The position numbers and the translations under genes were made by a program. From positions 2,480,001-2,544,000 of the forward strand of contig NZ_UPHU01000001.1 of the NCBI RefSeq assembly GCF_900566075.1: a DNA stretch of 64,000 nt. The letters are read 5' to 3'. Under the pieces are notes generated by a model, which made no database searches, was not told the origin of the DNA, and worked only from the letters and a program-made list of their open reading frames with translations. Below are positions 1 through 8,004 of this stretch, in pieces; positions within the stretch are counted from its first letter, which is position 1, and the number at the start of each line of letters is the position of its first letter. The DNA comes from Mycobacterium pseudokansasii. GTDB lineage: Bacteria > Actinomycetota > Actinomycetes > Mycobacteriales > Mycobacteriaceae.

Positions 1-637
1 CGTTCGAAACCATTTCGGGCTCGAGCAACTGCTCGCTGATCCACCGTTCCAATCCGCTCCAGTGCTGCGACCCGGCAAGCACGACCGGGAAGCGGCGGAT
101 CTTCTCGGTCTGTATGAGCGTCAGCGCCTCGAAGAGCTCGTCAAGCGTTCCGAATCCTCCCGGAAACACCACAAACGCCTGCGCGTAGCGGATGAACATC
201 ACCTTGCGGACGAAAAAGTACCGGAACCGAAGCGATAGATCGACGAAGGGGTTGGTGGCCTGCTCGTACGGCAGCTCGATGGCCAAGCCGATCGAGCGCA
301 CTCCTGCCTCGCGGGCCCCCTGGTTAGCGGCCTCCATGATTCCGGGGCCGCCGCCGGTGATGATGTCGAATCCCCGTTCGCCAAGTCGGGTAGCCAGTGT
401 GCGCGCAAGTCTGTAGTGCGGATGATCCGGCGGTGTGCGCGCGGAGCCGAAGATCGACACGGCCTGCGTTACCGTTGTGAGTCTCGCAAAGGCGGCCGCC
501 ACCTCATCGCGGATCCTGGCCACACGATCGGGATCCGTGCCGGCTAGCGGCGGGAAGCCCGGCCCCAGACAGCACAGCAGCTCCTCATCACAGGTCGATG
601 GGGTGTGTGCTGTCGACTCGGGCATCTGCGCAATCAT
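1..637 (-). CDS. LOG-family protein (TIGR00730-like), 3' end cut by window
   Basis: The minus strand encodes a Rossmann-fold LOG-family protein that runs off the left edge. The two family signatures are present: a Gly-rich TGGGPGIMEAAN segment and the PGGFGTLDE motif that binds the nucleotide and carries the catalytic Glu. LOG proteins hydrolyse nucleoside 5'-monophosphates (classically cytokinin riboside monophosphates) to the free base; the substrate here is unknown. The visible part, about 212 residues, has an N-terminal extension of roughly 50 residues before the Rossmann core and so resembles the longer LOG type rather than the 187-residue Rv1205. The start is ATG at 637 or the in-frame ATG at 625. 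It diverges from the copper genes and I see no shared promoter. Confidence 0.85.
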   Translation of the reverse strand, partial: MIAQMPESTAHTPSTCDEELLCCLGPGFPPLAGTDPDRVARIRDEVAAAFARLTTVTQAVSIFGSARTPPDHPHYRLARTLATRLGERGFDIITGGGPGIMEAANQGAREAGVRSIGLAIELPYEQATNPFVDLSLRFRYFFVRKVMFIRYAQAFVVFPGGFGTLDELFEALTLIQTEKIRRFPVVLAGSQHWSGLERWISEQLLEPEMVSN

Positions 638-882
638 CCCACTGCGATCACGTGCATGTGATTGCAGCGCCCCGACGGCGGTCCTGAAGACCCGAATTCA
701 GCTTGTTGCGCGCGAACCGCGGGGGCAGAGCACACGGTACCTCGCACAATCGCACGCGTCGCAGGCGTGCCATCCGTAGTGCGCATGTCACCTTCGATTG
801 AGTACCAGCTGTCCCGGCCATACTCATTCCTCTTTGTACCGTAGCTCGCCGGGGGCATTAAGTGAGAGGAGCGAAGCCATAC

Positions 883-911
883 TTGTGGACCATACCCTAC
901 AGGGGTATGCT
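883..911 (+). promoter_or_regulatory. Promoter with copper-repressor-type operator before copZ-like gene
   Basis: Positions 891-909 form a perfect inverted repeat CATACCC-N5-GGGTATG. It sits between a possible -35 (TTGTGG, 883-888) and -10 (TATGCT, 906-911) spaced 17 bp apart. A TACCC-N5-GGGTA palindrome inside the promoter is the layout expected for the CsoR/RicR repressor family. A near-identical site lies at 14301-14315, so both promoters probably answer to one repressor. Regulation by copper is inferred. Confidence 0.7.
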
Positions 912-961
912 ATCAACCAACTAGGTAGAAAGTATTGCCAAACTCGAGAGGGGGAAGCGAC

Positions 962-1168
962 GTGAACACCGTCACTGTCACAGTCACCGGCATGAGCTGC
1001 GCGCACTGCGCGTCCTCGGTGCGCGATGAGCTCGGCAGCATCCCTGGTGTCACCGCGGTCGATGTAGACCTGCCCAGCGGCGCTGTCACCGTCGAAAGCG
1101 ACTGTCCCGTCGACAACGACGCGATCAAGAACGCCGTCGCAGTGGCCGGCTATGAGCTCGCAGGCTGA
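962..1168 (+). CDS. Heavy-metal-associated domain protein, CopZ-like copper chaperone
   Basis: A 68-residue protein consisting of one HMA domain with the metal site GMSCAHC at residues 10-16. Such proteins carry Cu(I) in the cytosol and hand it to P1B-type ATPases. GTG at 962 is chosen because GAGGGGGAAG lies just upstream and the HMA fold starts there; a longer in-frame TTG at 935 would only add residues outside the fold. It lies about 130 bp before a copper ATPase gene on the same strand and behind a copper-type operator, so it probably forms a copZ-copA-like unit. Confidence 0.88.
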   Translation: MNTVTVTVTGMSCAHCASSVRDELGSIPGVTAVDVDLPSGAVTVESDCPVDNDAIKNAVAVAGYELAG

Positions 1169-1301
1169 CTGGGAATCCTTCAACAGGCGCGCAGGCCAGT
1201 TCCGCAGCACGTTTCGTGGGCGCCTTTGGTTAGGCCGCATCCCTTCTACTCTGGCGCATCGCGATGCTCTATGCGCCCGTTAGGTATCGAGAGGAGACAT
1301 C

Positions 1302-3551
1302 GTGTATCCCGTTGCCGCGCCGAGCGGCCATGTCGAGCTGTCGATCGACGGTATGACGTGCGCGTCGTGCGCGGCCCGAATTGAGAGGAAGCTCAACAAG
1401 CTCGACGGCGTCACTGCGACGGTCAACTACGCAACGGAAAAGGCCAACGTGGACTACGTCGGGGGGGTCACGCCGGATCAGCTTGTCGTGGCGGTCGAAG
1501 AGGCCGGCTATACGGCGCAACTGTTGCAGCGCAAGGCCAATGCCCCCGAAGGCGGCCTGAATACGCCGGACGAGGACGACCCCACCGCATCGCTGCGTCA
1601 ACGGTTCTTTGTTTCTCTGGTACTGACCCTGCCGGTGATCGCGATGGCCATGATCCCGGCATTTCAGTTCGCCAACTGGCAATGGTTGTCACTGACACTG
1701 ACCGCCCCGGTGGTGGTGTGGGGCGGTTGGCCGTTCCATCGAGCCGCGTGGGCCAACCTGCGGCACGGCACCGCCACCATGGACACGCTCATATCCATGG
1801 GGACGATCGCCGCTTTCGGCTGGTCATTCTACGCGCTGTTCTGGGGCACTGCGGGGATGCCCGGCATGAGGCATGCGTTTGAGTTCACGATTACCCGCAG
1901 CGACGGCACCAACAACATCTATCTGGAGGCCGCGAGCGGTGTTACGACGTTCATCCTGGCTGGCCGATTCTTCGAGGCGCGCGCCAAACGCCGGGCCGGT
2001 GTCGCGCTGCGCGCCCTGCTGGAACTAGGCGCCAAGGATGTCGCCGTACGCAGAAACGGTGTGGAGCAACGTATTCCGGTTGAACAACTCGCGGTCGGTG
2101 ACGAGTTCGTCGTCCGGCCGGGGGAGAAAATCGCTACCGACGGCGTGGTCATCGAGGGCGCCTCGGCGGTGGATGCGTCGATGCTGACCGGCGAATCGGT
2201 TCCTGTCGAGATCCGGCCTGACGACCACGTGATCGGCGCTACCGTAAACGTCGGCGGCCGAATAGTGGTGCGAGCAAAGCGGATTGGAACCGACACTGAA
2301 CTGGCGCAGATGGCCAAGCTAGTGGAGGAGGCCCAAGCCGGAAAGACCAAGGCGCAACGACTGGCCGACAGGATCTCGGCCATCTTCGTGCCTATCGTCA
2401 TCGCTTTGTCGTTGGCGTCACTGGGATTTTGGCTAGCTGCCGACGGATCGGCTGCGACGGCGTTCACGGCCGCCGTGGCGGTGCTGATTATCGCCTGCCC
2501 TTGCGCCCTGGGCCTGGCCACGCCGACCGCGCTGATGGTCGGCACCGGCCGCGGCGCACAGCTCGGCATCCTCATTAAGGGTCCCGAGGTGCTGGAATCG
2601 ACCCGACGGGCCGACACCATCGTGTTCGACAAGACCGGCACGGTGACGACCGGCGAGATGACCCTGCTCGATGTGGTAACCGCTGCCGGCGAACGGCCCG
2701 ATCAGTTGCTCCGGCTGGCGGGTGCATTGGAGGCCGCGTCCGAGCACCCCGTCGCCATGGCGATCGTCAAGGCCGCTCGTAAGAGGGTCGGTGAACTTCC
2801 TGCCGTCGAGGATTTCATCAACTTCGAGGGACTGGGTGTCCAAGGCGTGGTCGAGGGACACGAGGTGGTGGTGGGCCGCGAACGTCTGCTGGCTGAACGG
2901 GCCCAGCACTTACCGGACCGACTCGCCGAATCCATACGCCAGGCCGAGTCAGACGGTAAGACTGCTGTCGCGATCGGCTGGAACGGCAAGGCACGCGGGG
3001 TGGTAGTGGTCGCGGACGCAGTCAGGCCAACCTCTGCCGACGCCATACGCCAGCTGCGCGCACTCGGTCTGACGCCGATCTTGCTCACCGGTGACAACAA
3101 GGCCGCGGCACGTACGATTAGCCGTCAGGTCGGCATCGACCGTGTCATCGCCGAAGTCCTGCCACGCGACAAAGTGGACACTGTGCAGCGGCTGCAGGCA
3201 GATGGCAAGGTCGTGGCTATGGTCGGCGACGGTGTCAACGATGCGGCCGCGCTGGCCCAGGCCGATCTTGGACTCGCGATGGGCACCGGCACCGATGTCG
3301 CCATCGCGGCTAGCGACCTGACCCTGGTCCGCGATGACTTGCTCGCGGTTCCCGATGCGATCCGGCTTTCCCGTAAAACGTTGTCCACTATAAAAGGAAA
3401 TCTGTTTTGGGCCTTCGCCTACAACATTGCCGCGTTGCCACTTGCTGCGGCCGGGCTACTCAATCCGATGCTGGCCGGCGCCGCGATGGCATTCTCGTCG
3501 GTGTTTGTCGTTACCAATAGCCTGCGACTCCGCAAGTTCCGAGCCGGATAG
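1302..3551 (+). CDS. Copper-translocating P1B-type ATPase (CopA/CtpA/CtpB-like)
   Basis: A 749-residue P1B ATPase that would export Cu(I) across the plasma membrane. In order: an N-terminal HMA domain with GMTCASC at residues 17-23, two hydrophobic helix pairs, the A domain with TGES, the transport motif CPC at 399-401, the phosphorylation site DKTGT (Asp443), the ATP-binding HP element (SEHP), and GDGVND at 642-647, then two C-terminal helices. CPC plus the N-terminal CxxC HMA points to Cu(I)/Ag(I). It belongs with mycobacterial CtpA/CtpB-type pumps but I cannot assign orthology. This is a second copper ATPase in addition to ctpV at 10.8 kb. ATG 1302 follows GAGAGGAG. Confidence 0.93.
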   Translation: MYPVAAPSGHVELSIDGMTCASCAARIERKLNKLDGVTATVNYATEKANVDYVGGVTPDQLVVAVEEAGYTAQLLQRKANAPEGGLNTPDEDDPTASLRQRFFVSLVLTLPVIAMAMIPAFQFANWQWLSLTLTAPVVVWGGWPFHRAAWANLRHGTATMDTLISMGTIAAFGWSFYALFWGTAGMPGMRHAFEFTITRSDGTNNIYLEAASGVTTFILAGRFFEARAKRRAGVALRALLELGAKDVAVRRNGVEQRIPVEQLAVGDEFVVRPGEKIATDGVVIEGASAVDASMLTGESVPVEIRPDDHVIGATVNVGGRIVVRAKRIGTDTELAQMAKLVEEAQAGKTKAQRLADRISAIFVPIVIALSLASLGFWLAADGSAATAFTAAVAVLIIACPCALGLATPTALMVGTGRGAQLGILIKGPEVLESTRRADTIVFDKTGTVTTGEMTLLDVVTAAGERPDQLLRLAGALEAASEHPVAMAIVKAARKRVGELPAVEDFINFEGLGVQGVVEGHEVVVGRERLLAERAQHLPDRLAESIRQAESDGKTAVAIGWNGKARGVVVVADAVRPTSADAIRQLRALGLTPILLTGDNKAAARTISRQVGIDRVIAEVLPRDKVDTVQRLQADGKVVAMVGDGVNDAAALAQADLGLAMGTGTDVAIAASDLTLVRDDLLAVPDAIRLSRKTLSTIKGNLFWAFAYNIAALPLAAAGLLNPMLAGAAMAFSSVFVVTNSLRLRKFRAG

Positions 3552-3670
3552 TCAGTGAACCTTTGCAGCCTGCGCAACCGGCTTCCAGAGCAACATGCCT
3601 CAACGCCCATCCTGGCGGACTGAACCGTCCCGGTTTCTTGCACACCGTGGTGTACCGGTGTGCTGCCCGG

Positions 3671-3982
3671 ATTGCGTCGAGCGTAGTACTTGGCTTCGGC
3701 TTCCATGAGTGGGATGCGGCCAAGGCGGTGCATAAGCCGGGAGGCGTTGTATCGGCCCACCCATGCCGAGGCGACGTCTTCCAGGTCAGCCAGGGTGCGG
3801 ATCGGCCCGCGACGAAATGGGCTGCAATTGCGGATGCATACGGTCGTGTAGAGCCCTATCGTGGTTTCACATAAGGCCCTATCGAGCGCATCGCCAATGC
3901 TTCCTATCGACGGCCGCAGTCCGGTGAGCATCAGTGTCTCGCCGAAATGTATTGCAGTGTATTGACTTCCGGCGTCCGAATG
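3671..3982 (-). pseudogene. IS3-family transposase remnant (integrase core)
   Basis: The minus strand encodes an IS3-type DDE core fragment from HSDAGSQY through a region like ETTIGLYTTVCI and SPFRRGP to EAKYY. It lacks the N-terminal part of OrfB and all of OrfA, and the reading frame runs into unrelated sequence at both ends. One of three separate IS3 scraps between the copper ATPase and the first IS1634 element. Confidence 0.8.
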
Positions 3983-3993
3983 AGCCGGATCCG

Positions 3994-4311
3994 GCTCGAT
4001 TCGGATCGCGGCAGCCAGTACCCCGCCCACTACATGGCGGCGGCCTGCGCCGCACACGGGCTTTGTCGCTCCATGGGCGCGACCGGGAATCTGCCTGTTA
4101 AAGCTGGGACAACGCCGGCGCCGAGTCGCTGTGGTTGACGTTCAAACACGAATGCTACTACCGGCACACCTACGCGATAAAAGCAGAAATAATTGCAGCA
4201 GTTGACAATTAGATGTACTTATACAACAATCAACGCAGGCATTCAGCAATCGGGACGCGTTCACCTATCGACTACGAGCGGACGCTGAAGGCCGCCACGG
4301 AAGCAAGTTAA
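3994..4311 (+). pseudogene. Second IS3-family transposase remnant, opposite orientation
   Basis: The plus strand shows DSDRGSQY, then in another frame WDNAGAESLWLTFKHE, then after an in-frame stop NNQRRHSAIG and DYERTLKAA, which is the usual C-terminus of IS3 OrfB. At least one frameshift and one stop make it a pseudogene. Its 5' edge abuts the previous, oppositely oriented fragment, so the two come from different elements. Confidence 0.75.
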
Positions 4312-4315
4312 CCGT

Positions 4316-4512
4316 GTCCACTTTTTCGGGGGAAGCCCACACACCCACCGGTGCAACGTCTCCGGGCTCATACCCAACCTGCCCGCGATCGCCTTGATTG
4401 CCGCCCACTGGGTCTCGTAGTCGCCGACGTGCTCGAAAGACCAACCGCACCGCTCTAGTCTTGGTGTTCCCGTTCGTACCTGATCGCCATCGCGCCAACC
4501 CTTCCCTCAAAG
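4316..4512 (-). pseudogene. IS3 OrfA (HTH) remnant with IS end
   Basis: On the minus strand, TRAVRLVF and, after a frameshift, EHVGDYETQWAAIKAIAG followed by PETLHRWV match the helix-turn-helix part of IS3-family OrfA. It stops near a TGTCCACTTTTTCGGGGG sequence at about 4316 that looks like part of an IS3 boundary. Not functional. Confidence 0.6.
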
Positions 4513-4522
4513 GAAGGTGTGC

Positions 4523-4549
4523 ATAAACAAAACCCGGGATGGTTCACGA
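4523..4549 (+). repeat. Left copy of 27-bp direct repeat flanking IS1634-family element
   Basis: These 27 bases recur exactly at 6195-6221, immediately outside the two ends of the IS. The repeat starts ATAAACAAAACCCGGG and ends GTTCACGA. It reads as a target-site duplication. IS1634-family elements, notably IS1549 of M. smegmatis, are known to make unusually long and variable duplications. Confidence 0.85.
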
Positions 4550-6194
4550 CCTGACTTCGGTCATTTAGTGCGTAGGTCGGCTCCGCTGATTTGGGCGAGG
4601 GCGTCGCGTAGGTCGGCGGGCAGTGGATCGGCGGCGGTGAGGGTGTGTTGGCCGGCTCGGATGTCCACGGTGCGGTATCGGCGTGTGGTGCGCACGAATT
4701 GCCGGATACTCCAACCGGTTTGGTGTTCGATCCAGTGGCTGACTGCGAGCGCGGCGAACACGATGTTTAGGTGGGCCTCGATGGACTCGCGTTTGTGGTG
4801 GTAGATCGGGCGGGCGGCCAGGTCGTGCTTGGACATCCGGAACGCCTTCTCGATCCGCCACAACTGGTGATACGCATCGATGACGAAGTCTGCGGTCTGG
4901 CCGGTCAGGTTGGTGGTGTAGCCCTTGATCCCGGCCAACTCGCGGGCTTTGGCTTCTAACTCCCGGTTCACCGACCGGTTCTCGCCGGTCACGGTGATGA
5001 ACCGGTTGCGTTTGAGGGGGGCCTTCCCGTCGACGGCGGCCTGGGCTTTGGCTACCTGCTCATCGATACCACGCAGGGTGCGCCGGGCCCGGTCAGCACG
5101 GTACTGGTAGAAGATGACCCGGTCGGGGATCCCGCGGGCCTTCTCCTTGCTGCTGGCCAGCCAGGCCTGGGTGAAGATGTGCCCGTCAGGGATGTCCTCG
5201 CCGGGATGCTTGTCGCGCCATTCGCGTATGACGCCGGGCAGGAACGGGATCCTGGAGCCGAGGATGAAGGTCAGCCCGGCGGCGTAGATCGCTTTCTGGT
5301 TGTCCTCGGAGATCATGCCGGCATCAGCGACCACTGTGACATCGGTGAGTTGGTGGGCCTTCTTGAAGGCGTTGATGACGGGCAGCATCGTCTTGGTTTC
5401 ACCCTTGTCGCCTTCAAATGCGTGTACTGCCAATGGAAATCCAGTCGCATCGGTGAGCAGGCCGATGGTGATCTGCGGTTCGAGCCGACGTTCTTTGGAG
5501 AATCCGGGCTCGCGGAATCCGTCGGCCTTATCGGTCTCGAAGTACAGCGTCGAGACGTCGTAGAGCACCAACGACGCCGGCCCCAACGCCGCCTGAACCG
5601 CGCACGCCTTGGACAACGCCCGGCCGAAAGCCGCTGTGGCGAACCGCGGCAGGTGCCGGGTCAGGGTGCGGTAGGACACCGTGGCGATACCGGTCTCGGC
5701 CAGTACCCGCAGCGAGTCGGCCTTACTGGTCGGCTCGATGATCCGGGCCAGCACCAGATCCCGGAACACCTCATCGGCTCCAGCGGCCCGATCGAAGCCA
5801 AGCCGGACATACGCAGCGCACAAGCTGTCCCACAAAAACGCCATCCGCGAAGAGACGATTTCCAAAGAGGCACCGGATATTTCGGTGTCACCGACATCAA
5901 GGTCGAGGGTCTGCTGACCTCCAGTAAGCCGCCGTACGGCCGCCGTCTTGAGTGCTTGCAATTCCACCGCGTCATGAGCCGAACCCACATGCTCGATCGA
6001 GCGTGCACCGCGCCGCGACGACCACACAATCTGCACCGCTGTCGCCCCCGACTTGGTCCTCACCGTCCGCATATAGGCCACTCCGGCACCCTACGAACCC
6101 ATCCGTTAGTGCACACATTCCGGCCCCAACGACCACAAAACAGCAGGTCCAAGCGTCGCGCCAACCCCAAACCGGAAAAGTGACCGAAGTCAGG
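4550..6194 (-). mobile_element. Intact IS1634-family insertion sequence, 1645 bp
   Basis: Bounded by perfect 14-bp inverted repeats, CCTGACTTCGGTCA at 4550-4563 and its complement at 6181-6194, and flanked by 27-bp direct repeats. It carries one full-length transposase gene on the minus strand whose stop codon lies inside the left inverted repeat. Perfect ends and duplication suggest recent insertion and possible mobility. Confidence 0.9.
4561..6081 (-). CDS. IS1634-family transposase
   Basis: A 506-residue DDE transposase of the IS4-like IS1634 family. Candidate catalytic residues lie in YDVSTLYFET (first Asp), VVADAGM (second Asp) and the IEKAFRMSKHDL segment (Glu), matching the family's Y-(2)-R-(3)-E-(6)-K style C-terminal block. 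The frame is uninterrupted from ATG 6081 to a TGA inside the left inverted repeat. No passenger genes. Confidence 0.9.
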   Translation of the reverse strand: MAYMRTVRTKSGATAVQIVWSSRRGARSIEHVGSAHDAVELQALKTAAVRRLTGGQQTLDLDVGDTEISGASLEIVSSRMAFLWDSLCAAYVRLGFDRAAGADEVFRDLVLARIIEPTSKADSLRVLAETGIATVSYRTLTRHLPRFATAAFGRALSKACAVQAALGPASLVLYDVSTLYFETDKADGFREPGFSKERRLEPQITIGLLTDATGFPLAVHAFEGDKGETKTMLPVINAFKKAHQLTDVTVVADAGMISEDNQKAIYAAGLTFILGSRIPFLPGVIREWRDKHPGEDIPDGHIFTQAWLASSKEKARGIPDRVIFYQYRADRARRTLRGIDEQVAKAQAAVDGKAPLKRNRFITVTGENRSVNRELEAKARELAGIKGYTTNLTGQTADFVIDAYHQLWRIEKAFRMSKHDLAARPIYHHKRESIEAHLNIVFAALAVSHWIEHQTGWSIRQFVRTTRRYRTVDIRAGQHTLTAADPLPADLRDALAQISGADLRTK

Positions 6195-6221
6195 ATAAAC
6201 AAAACCCGGGATGGTTCACGA
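6195..6221 (+). repeat. Right copy of 27-bp direct repeat flanking IS1634-family element
   Basis: Identical over all 27 positions to 4523-4549. One additional matching C at each copy makes the exact boundary ambiguous by one base. Confidence 0.85.
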
Positions 6222-6377
6222 CTTCGCCACCGAAATTTCGTGGTCATTCACAACAGTGTGCGTCTGAGTACCCGCAAGTCCAGCAGTGCCGGCCTCGAAG
6301 CCTATTGGGCTAGCGGCGTTGGGTTGAAAGGTTATTGGCCTCACGATTGAGTAGCCATCGCACAGCGACCTCAACCG

Positions 6378-7025
6378 TTACAGCGAAGCCAGTATTGTCT
6401 GCATGGTGTCAATTTCCTGCTGCTGGCTGGAGACGATGGAACGGGCCACTGAGATCGCCGCGGGATACTGACCGGATTCGATCTCGTTCTGCGCCATGGT
6501 GATGGCGCCGCGGTGATGTTGGATCATCTGTGTCAAAAACAGCTTGCTGGCTTCCACGCCTTGTGCGTTTCTGAGTGCGGCCATGTCCTCTTCGGACATC
6601 ATCCCACCCATTGCTGGCACTCCGCTGTGGCCCGGCATAGTGGTGTGGCCAGGCATCCCACCGTGGTCTGGGGTCATCCCGGGCATGCTCGGCATGGTCG
6701 ACATTCCCCACTGGTTCAACCAGGTTTGCATCTGCTGAACCTCGGGGCTTTGCGCTGCCTTGATCTGGTTGGCCAGATCCACGACACGCGGATCAACCCG
6801 TTGCTTGCTCAACAAGATGTCGCTCATCTCGATTGCTTGCTGGTGATGCTGAATCATGTTCTGCGCGAACCCCATATCTGCTGGGTTGTGGGCGTCAGCG
6901 CTTGAGGGCGGAGTCGAGGGAGCCGACGTCGTGCGGCCGGCCTGGTCGTTGCGGGAATCAGTACACGCACCGACGAGCAGCGCCGCCAGCGTGATGACAG
7001 CGAAGGCGAAACTTCTTATTCTCAT
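6378..7025 (-). CDS. DUF305 lipoprotein, Met/His-rich
   Basis: A 215-residue secreted lipoprotein: signal peptide with lipobox LVGAC and acylated Cys at residue 21, then a DUF305 ferritin-like four-helix region with paired motifs MIQHHQQAI (57-65) and MIQHHRGAI (167-175). Between them residues about 108-150 are rich in Met, His, Gly and Pro, as in periplasmic copper-binding proteins. DUF305 proteins often neighbour copper-resistance genes, which fits this locus, but no biochemical role is firmly known. It would sit on the outer face of the plasma membrane. The inverted repeats at 7143-7168 and 7266-7293 lie upstream and may control it. Confidence 0.85.
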   Translation of the reverse strand: MRIRSFAFAVITLAALLVGACTDSRNDQAGRTTSAPSTPPSSADAHNPADMGFAQNMIQHHQQAIEMSDILLSKQRVDPRVVDLANQIKAAQSPEVQQMQTWLNQWGMSTMPSMPGMTPDHGGMPGHTTMPGHSGVPAMGGMMSEEDMAALRNAQGVEASKLFLTQMIQHHRGAITMAQNEIESGQYPAAISVARSIVSSQQQEIDTMQTILASL

Positions 7026-7142
7026 TAGGGGCCCTTTCCTGGGTTCCCGGCGGCTTGGTTGCGACCCTGGCCGCTGGATGACATCACGGCCGCACTTCGG
7101 TGTTCCCGCCGGCGGCGCGGTTCAATCCCGCACCCCTCACCG

Positions 7143-7168
7143 CATTTAGCCGCGTTAGGGGCTAAATG
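7143..7168. repeat. Inverted repeat CATTTAGCC-N8-GGCTAAATG upstream of DUF305 gene
   Basis: Perfect 9-bp arms with an 8-bp spacer, about 118 bp before the DUF305 start codon. It could be an operator or an RNA stem. A shorter relative, TTAGCC-N6-GGCTAA, is at 13924-13941. No T-tract follows on either strand, which argues against a simple terminator. Confidence 0.5.
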
Positions 7169-7265
7169 TCTGTGCTGTTATGGGATGGTTTCCCGTGGGC
7201 GGTCATGGGTGGAACAGTTGTGTTGGGCAGGGCAATGTGGACCCGGCATCGGCGTTCAGCGCATT

Positions 7266-7293
7266 GGCGGCATACCACGGGTGGTATGCCGCC
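7266..7293. promoter_or_regulatory. 28-bp palindrome between csp and DUF305 genes (operator or terminator)
   Basis: Perfect 13-bp arms GGCGGCATACCAC and its complement around a central GG. The core CATACC...GGTATG resembles the copper-type operator at 891-909, with an 18-bp rather than 19-bp frame. It lies 18 bp past the stop of the copper storage protein gene, so it could instead be that gene's transcription stop; no T-tract is seen on the minus strand. Confidence 0.5.
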
Positions 7294-7310
7294 TGGGTGG
7301 TGGGTCTTCT

Positions 7311-7718
7311 TTAGCCCAGTGACGCCAAGAGTTCGCGGCATGCCTGTTCGCATCGACTGCACACCTCAGCGCAGATGCGGCAGTGCTCGTGGTCGGTTGC
7401 ATGCCTTTCGCACTCGCCTGCGCATGACTTGCAAGCAGTTGCGCATGTTTCGAGTACCGTCCTGGTGAGGTTGGCATCGTAGCCGGTGTGGCGGGACAAG
7501 ACGCGGCCCGTTAGCTCGCAGATGTCCGCACAGTCGAGGTCGGTGCGGATGCATTTTGTCAAATGCGCGACCGAATCTTCGCTCAGGCAAGCATCTGCAC
7601 ACGCCGTGCAGGCTTGTCCGCATTCGACACAGGCGTCAATACAGGCGGTCAGCTTGGCTTCATCGATTCGGCCGAGATCTTGTGGGTAGGTCTTTAGCAT
7701 GTTCCCGCTGGTACTCAT
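7311..7718 (-). CDS. Four-helix-bundle copper-binding protein (Csp family, DUF326)
   Basis: A 135-residue, Cys-rich helical protein. Cysteines recur in pairs along the helices (CIDACVECGQACTACADAC, later CATACKSCAGEC and CAEVCSRCEQAC), the pattern of copper storage proteins in which Cys side chains fill a four-helix bundle with many Cu(I) ions. No signal peptide is visible, so it resembles cytosolic Csp3. ATG 7718 is chosen because GGAGGG lies just upstream; longer in-frame starts to 7853 lack such a site and family likeness. A copper-type operator at 7762-7776 lies upstream. Confidence 0.88.
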   Translation of the reverse strand: MSTSGNMLKTYPQDLGRIDEAKLTACIDACVECGQACTACADACLSEDSVAHLTKCIRTDLDCADICELTGRVLSRHTGYDANLTRTVLETCATACKSCAGECERHATDHEHCRICAEVCSRCEQACRELLASLG

Positions 7719-7761
7719 GCACCCTCCTCTAGGTCGGTGGTGGATGTTTCCCTGGAAACGG

Positions 7762-7776
7762 TACCCGAGCCCGGTA
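7762..7776 (-). promoter_or_regulatory. Copper-type operator candidate upstream of csp gene
   Basis: TACCCGAGCCCGGTA, one mismatch from TACCC-N5-GGGTA, 44 bp upstream of the csp start codon. The same palindrome type occurs before the copZ-like gene and before the Met-rich peptide gene. Assigned by pattern and context only. Confidence 0.55.
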
Positions 7777-8004
7777 TCGCCTAACCCTGATGGCATGTGT
7801 TCATCTCGCGCCTGAGTTGGCTGCTGCCAGGTGGCGTTCCAGCTATCGGGCATCCCGATTTCAATCGTCGCAAGCCGCAGGCAGTTACCGACTGCGCAGT
7901 GCGCCAGCCAGCCCGGTGATGGTTACTCATGGCGCTACCATTGTCCGGGCCCGGTCGAACCTTCTCGGATACGGTACACCCCTATTGTATTCTCCGGCCG
8001 TGGA

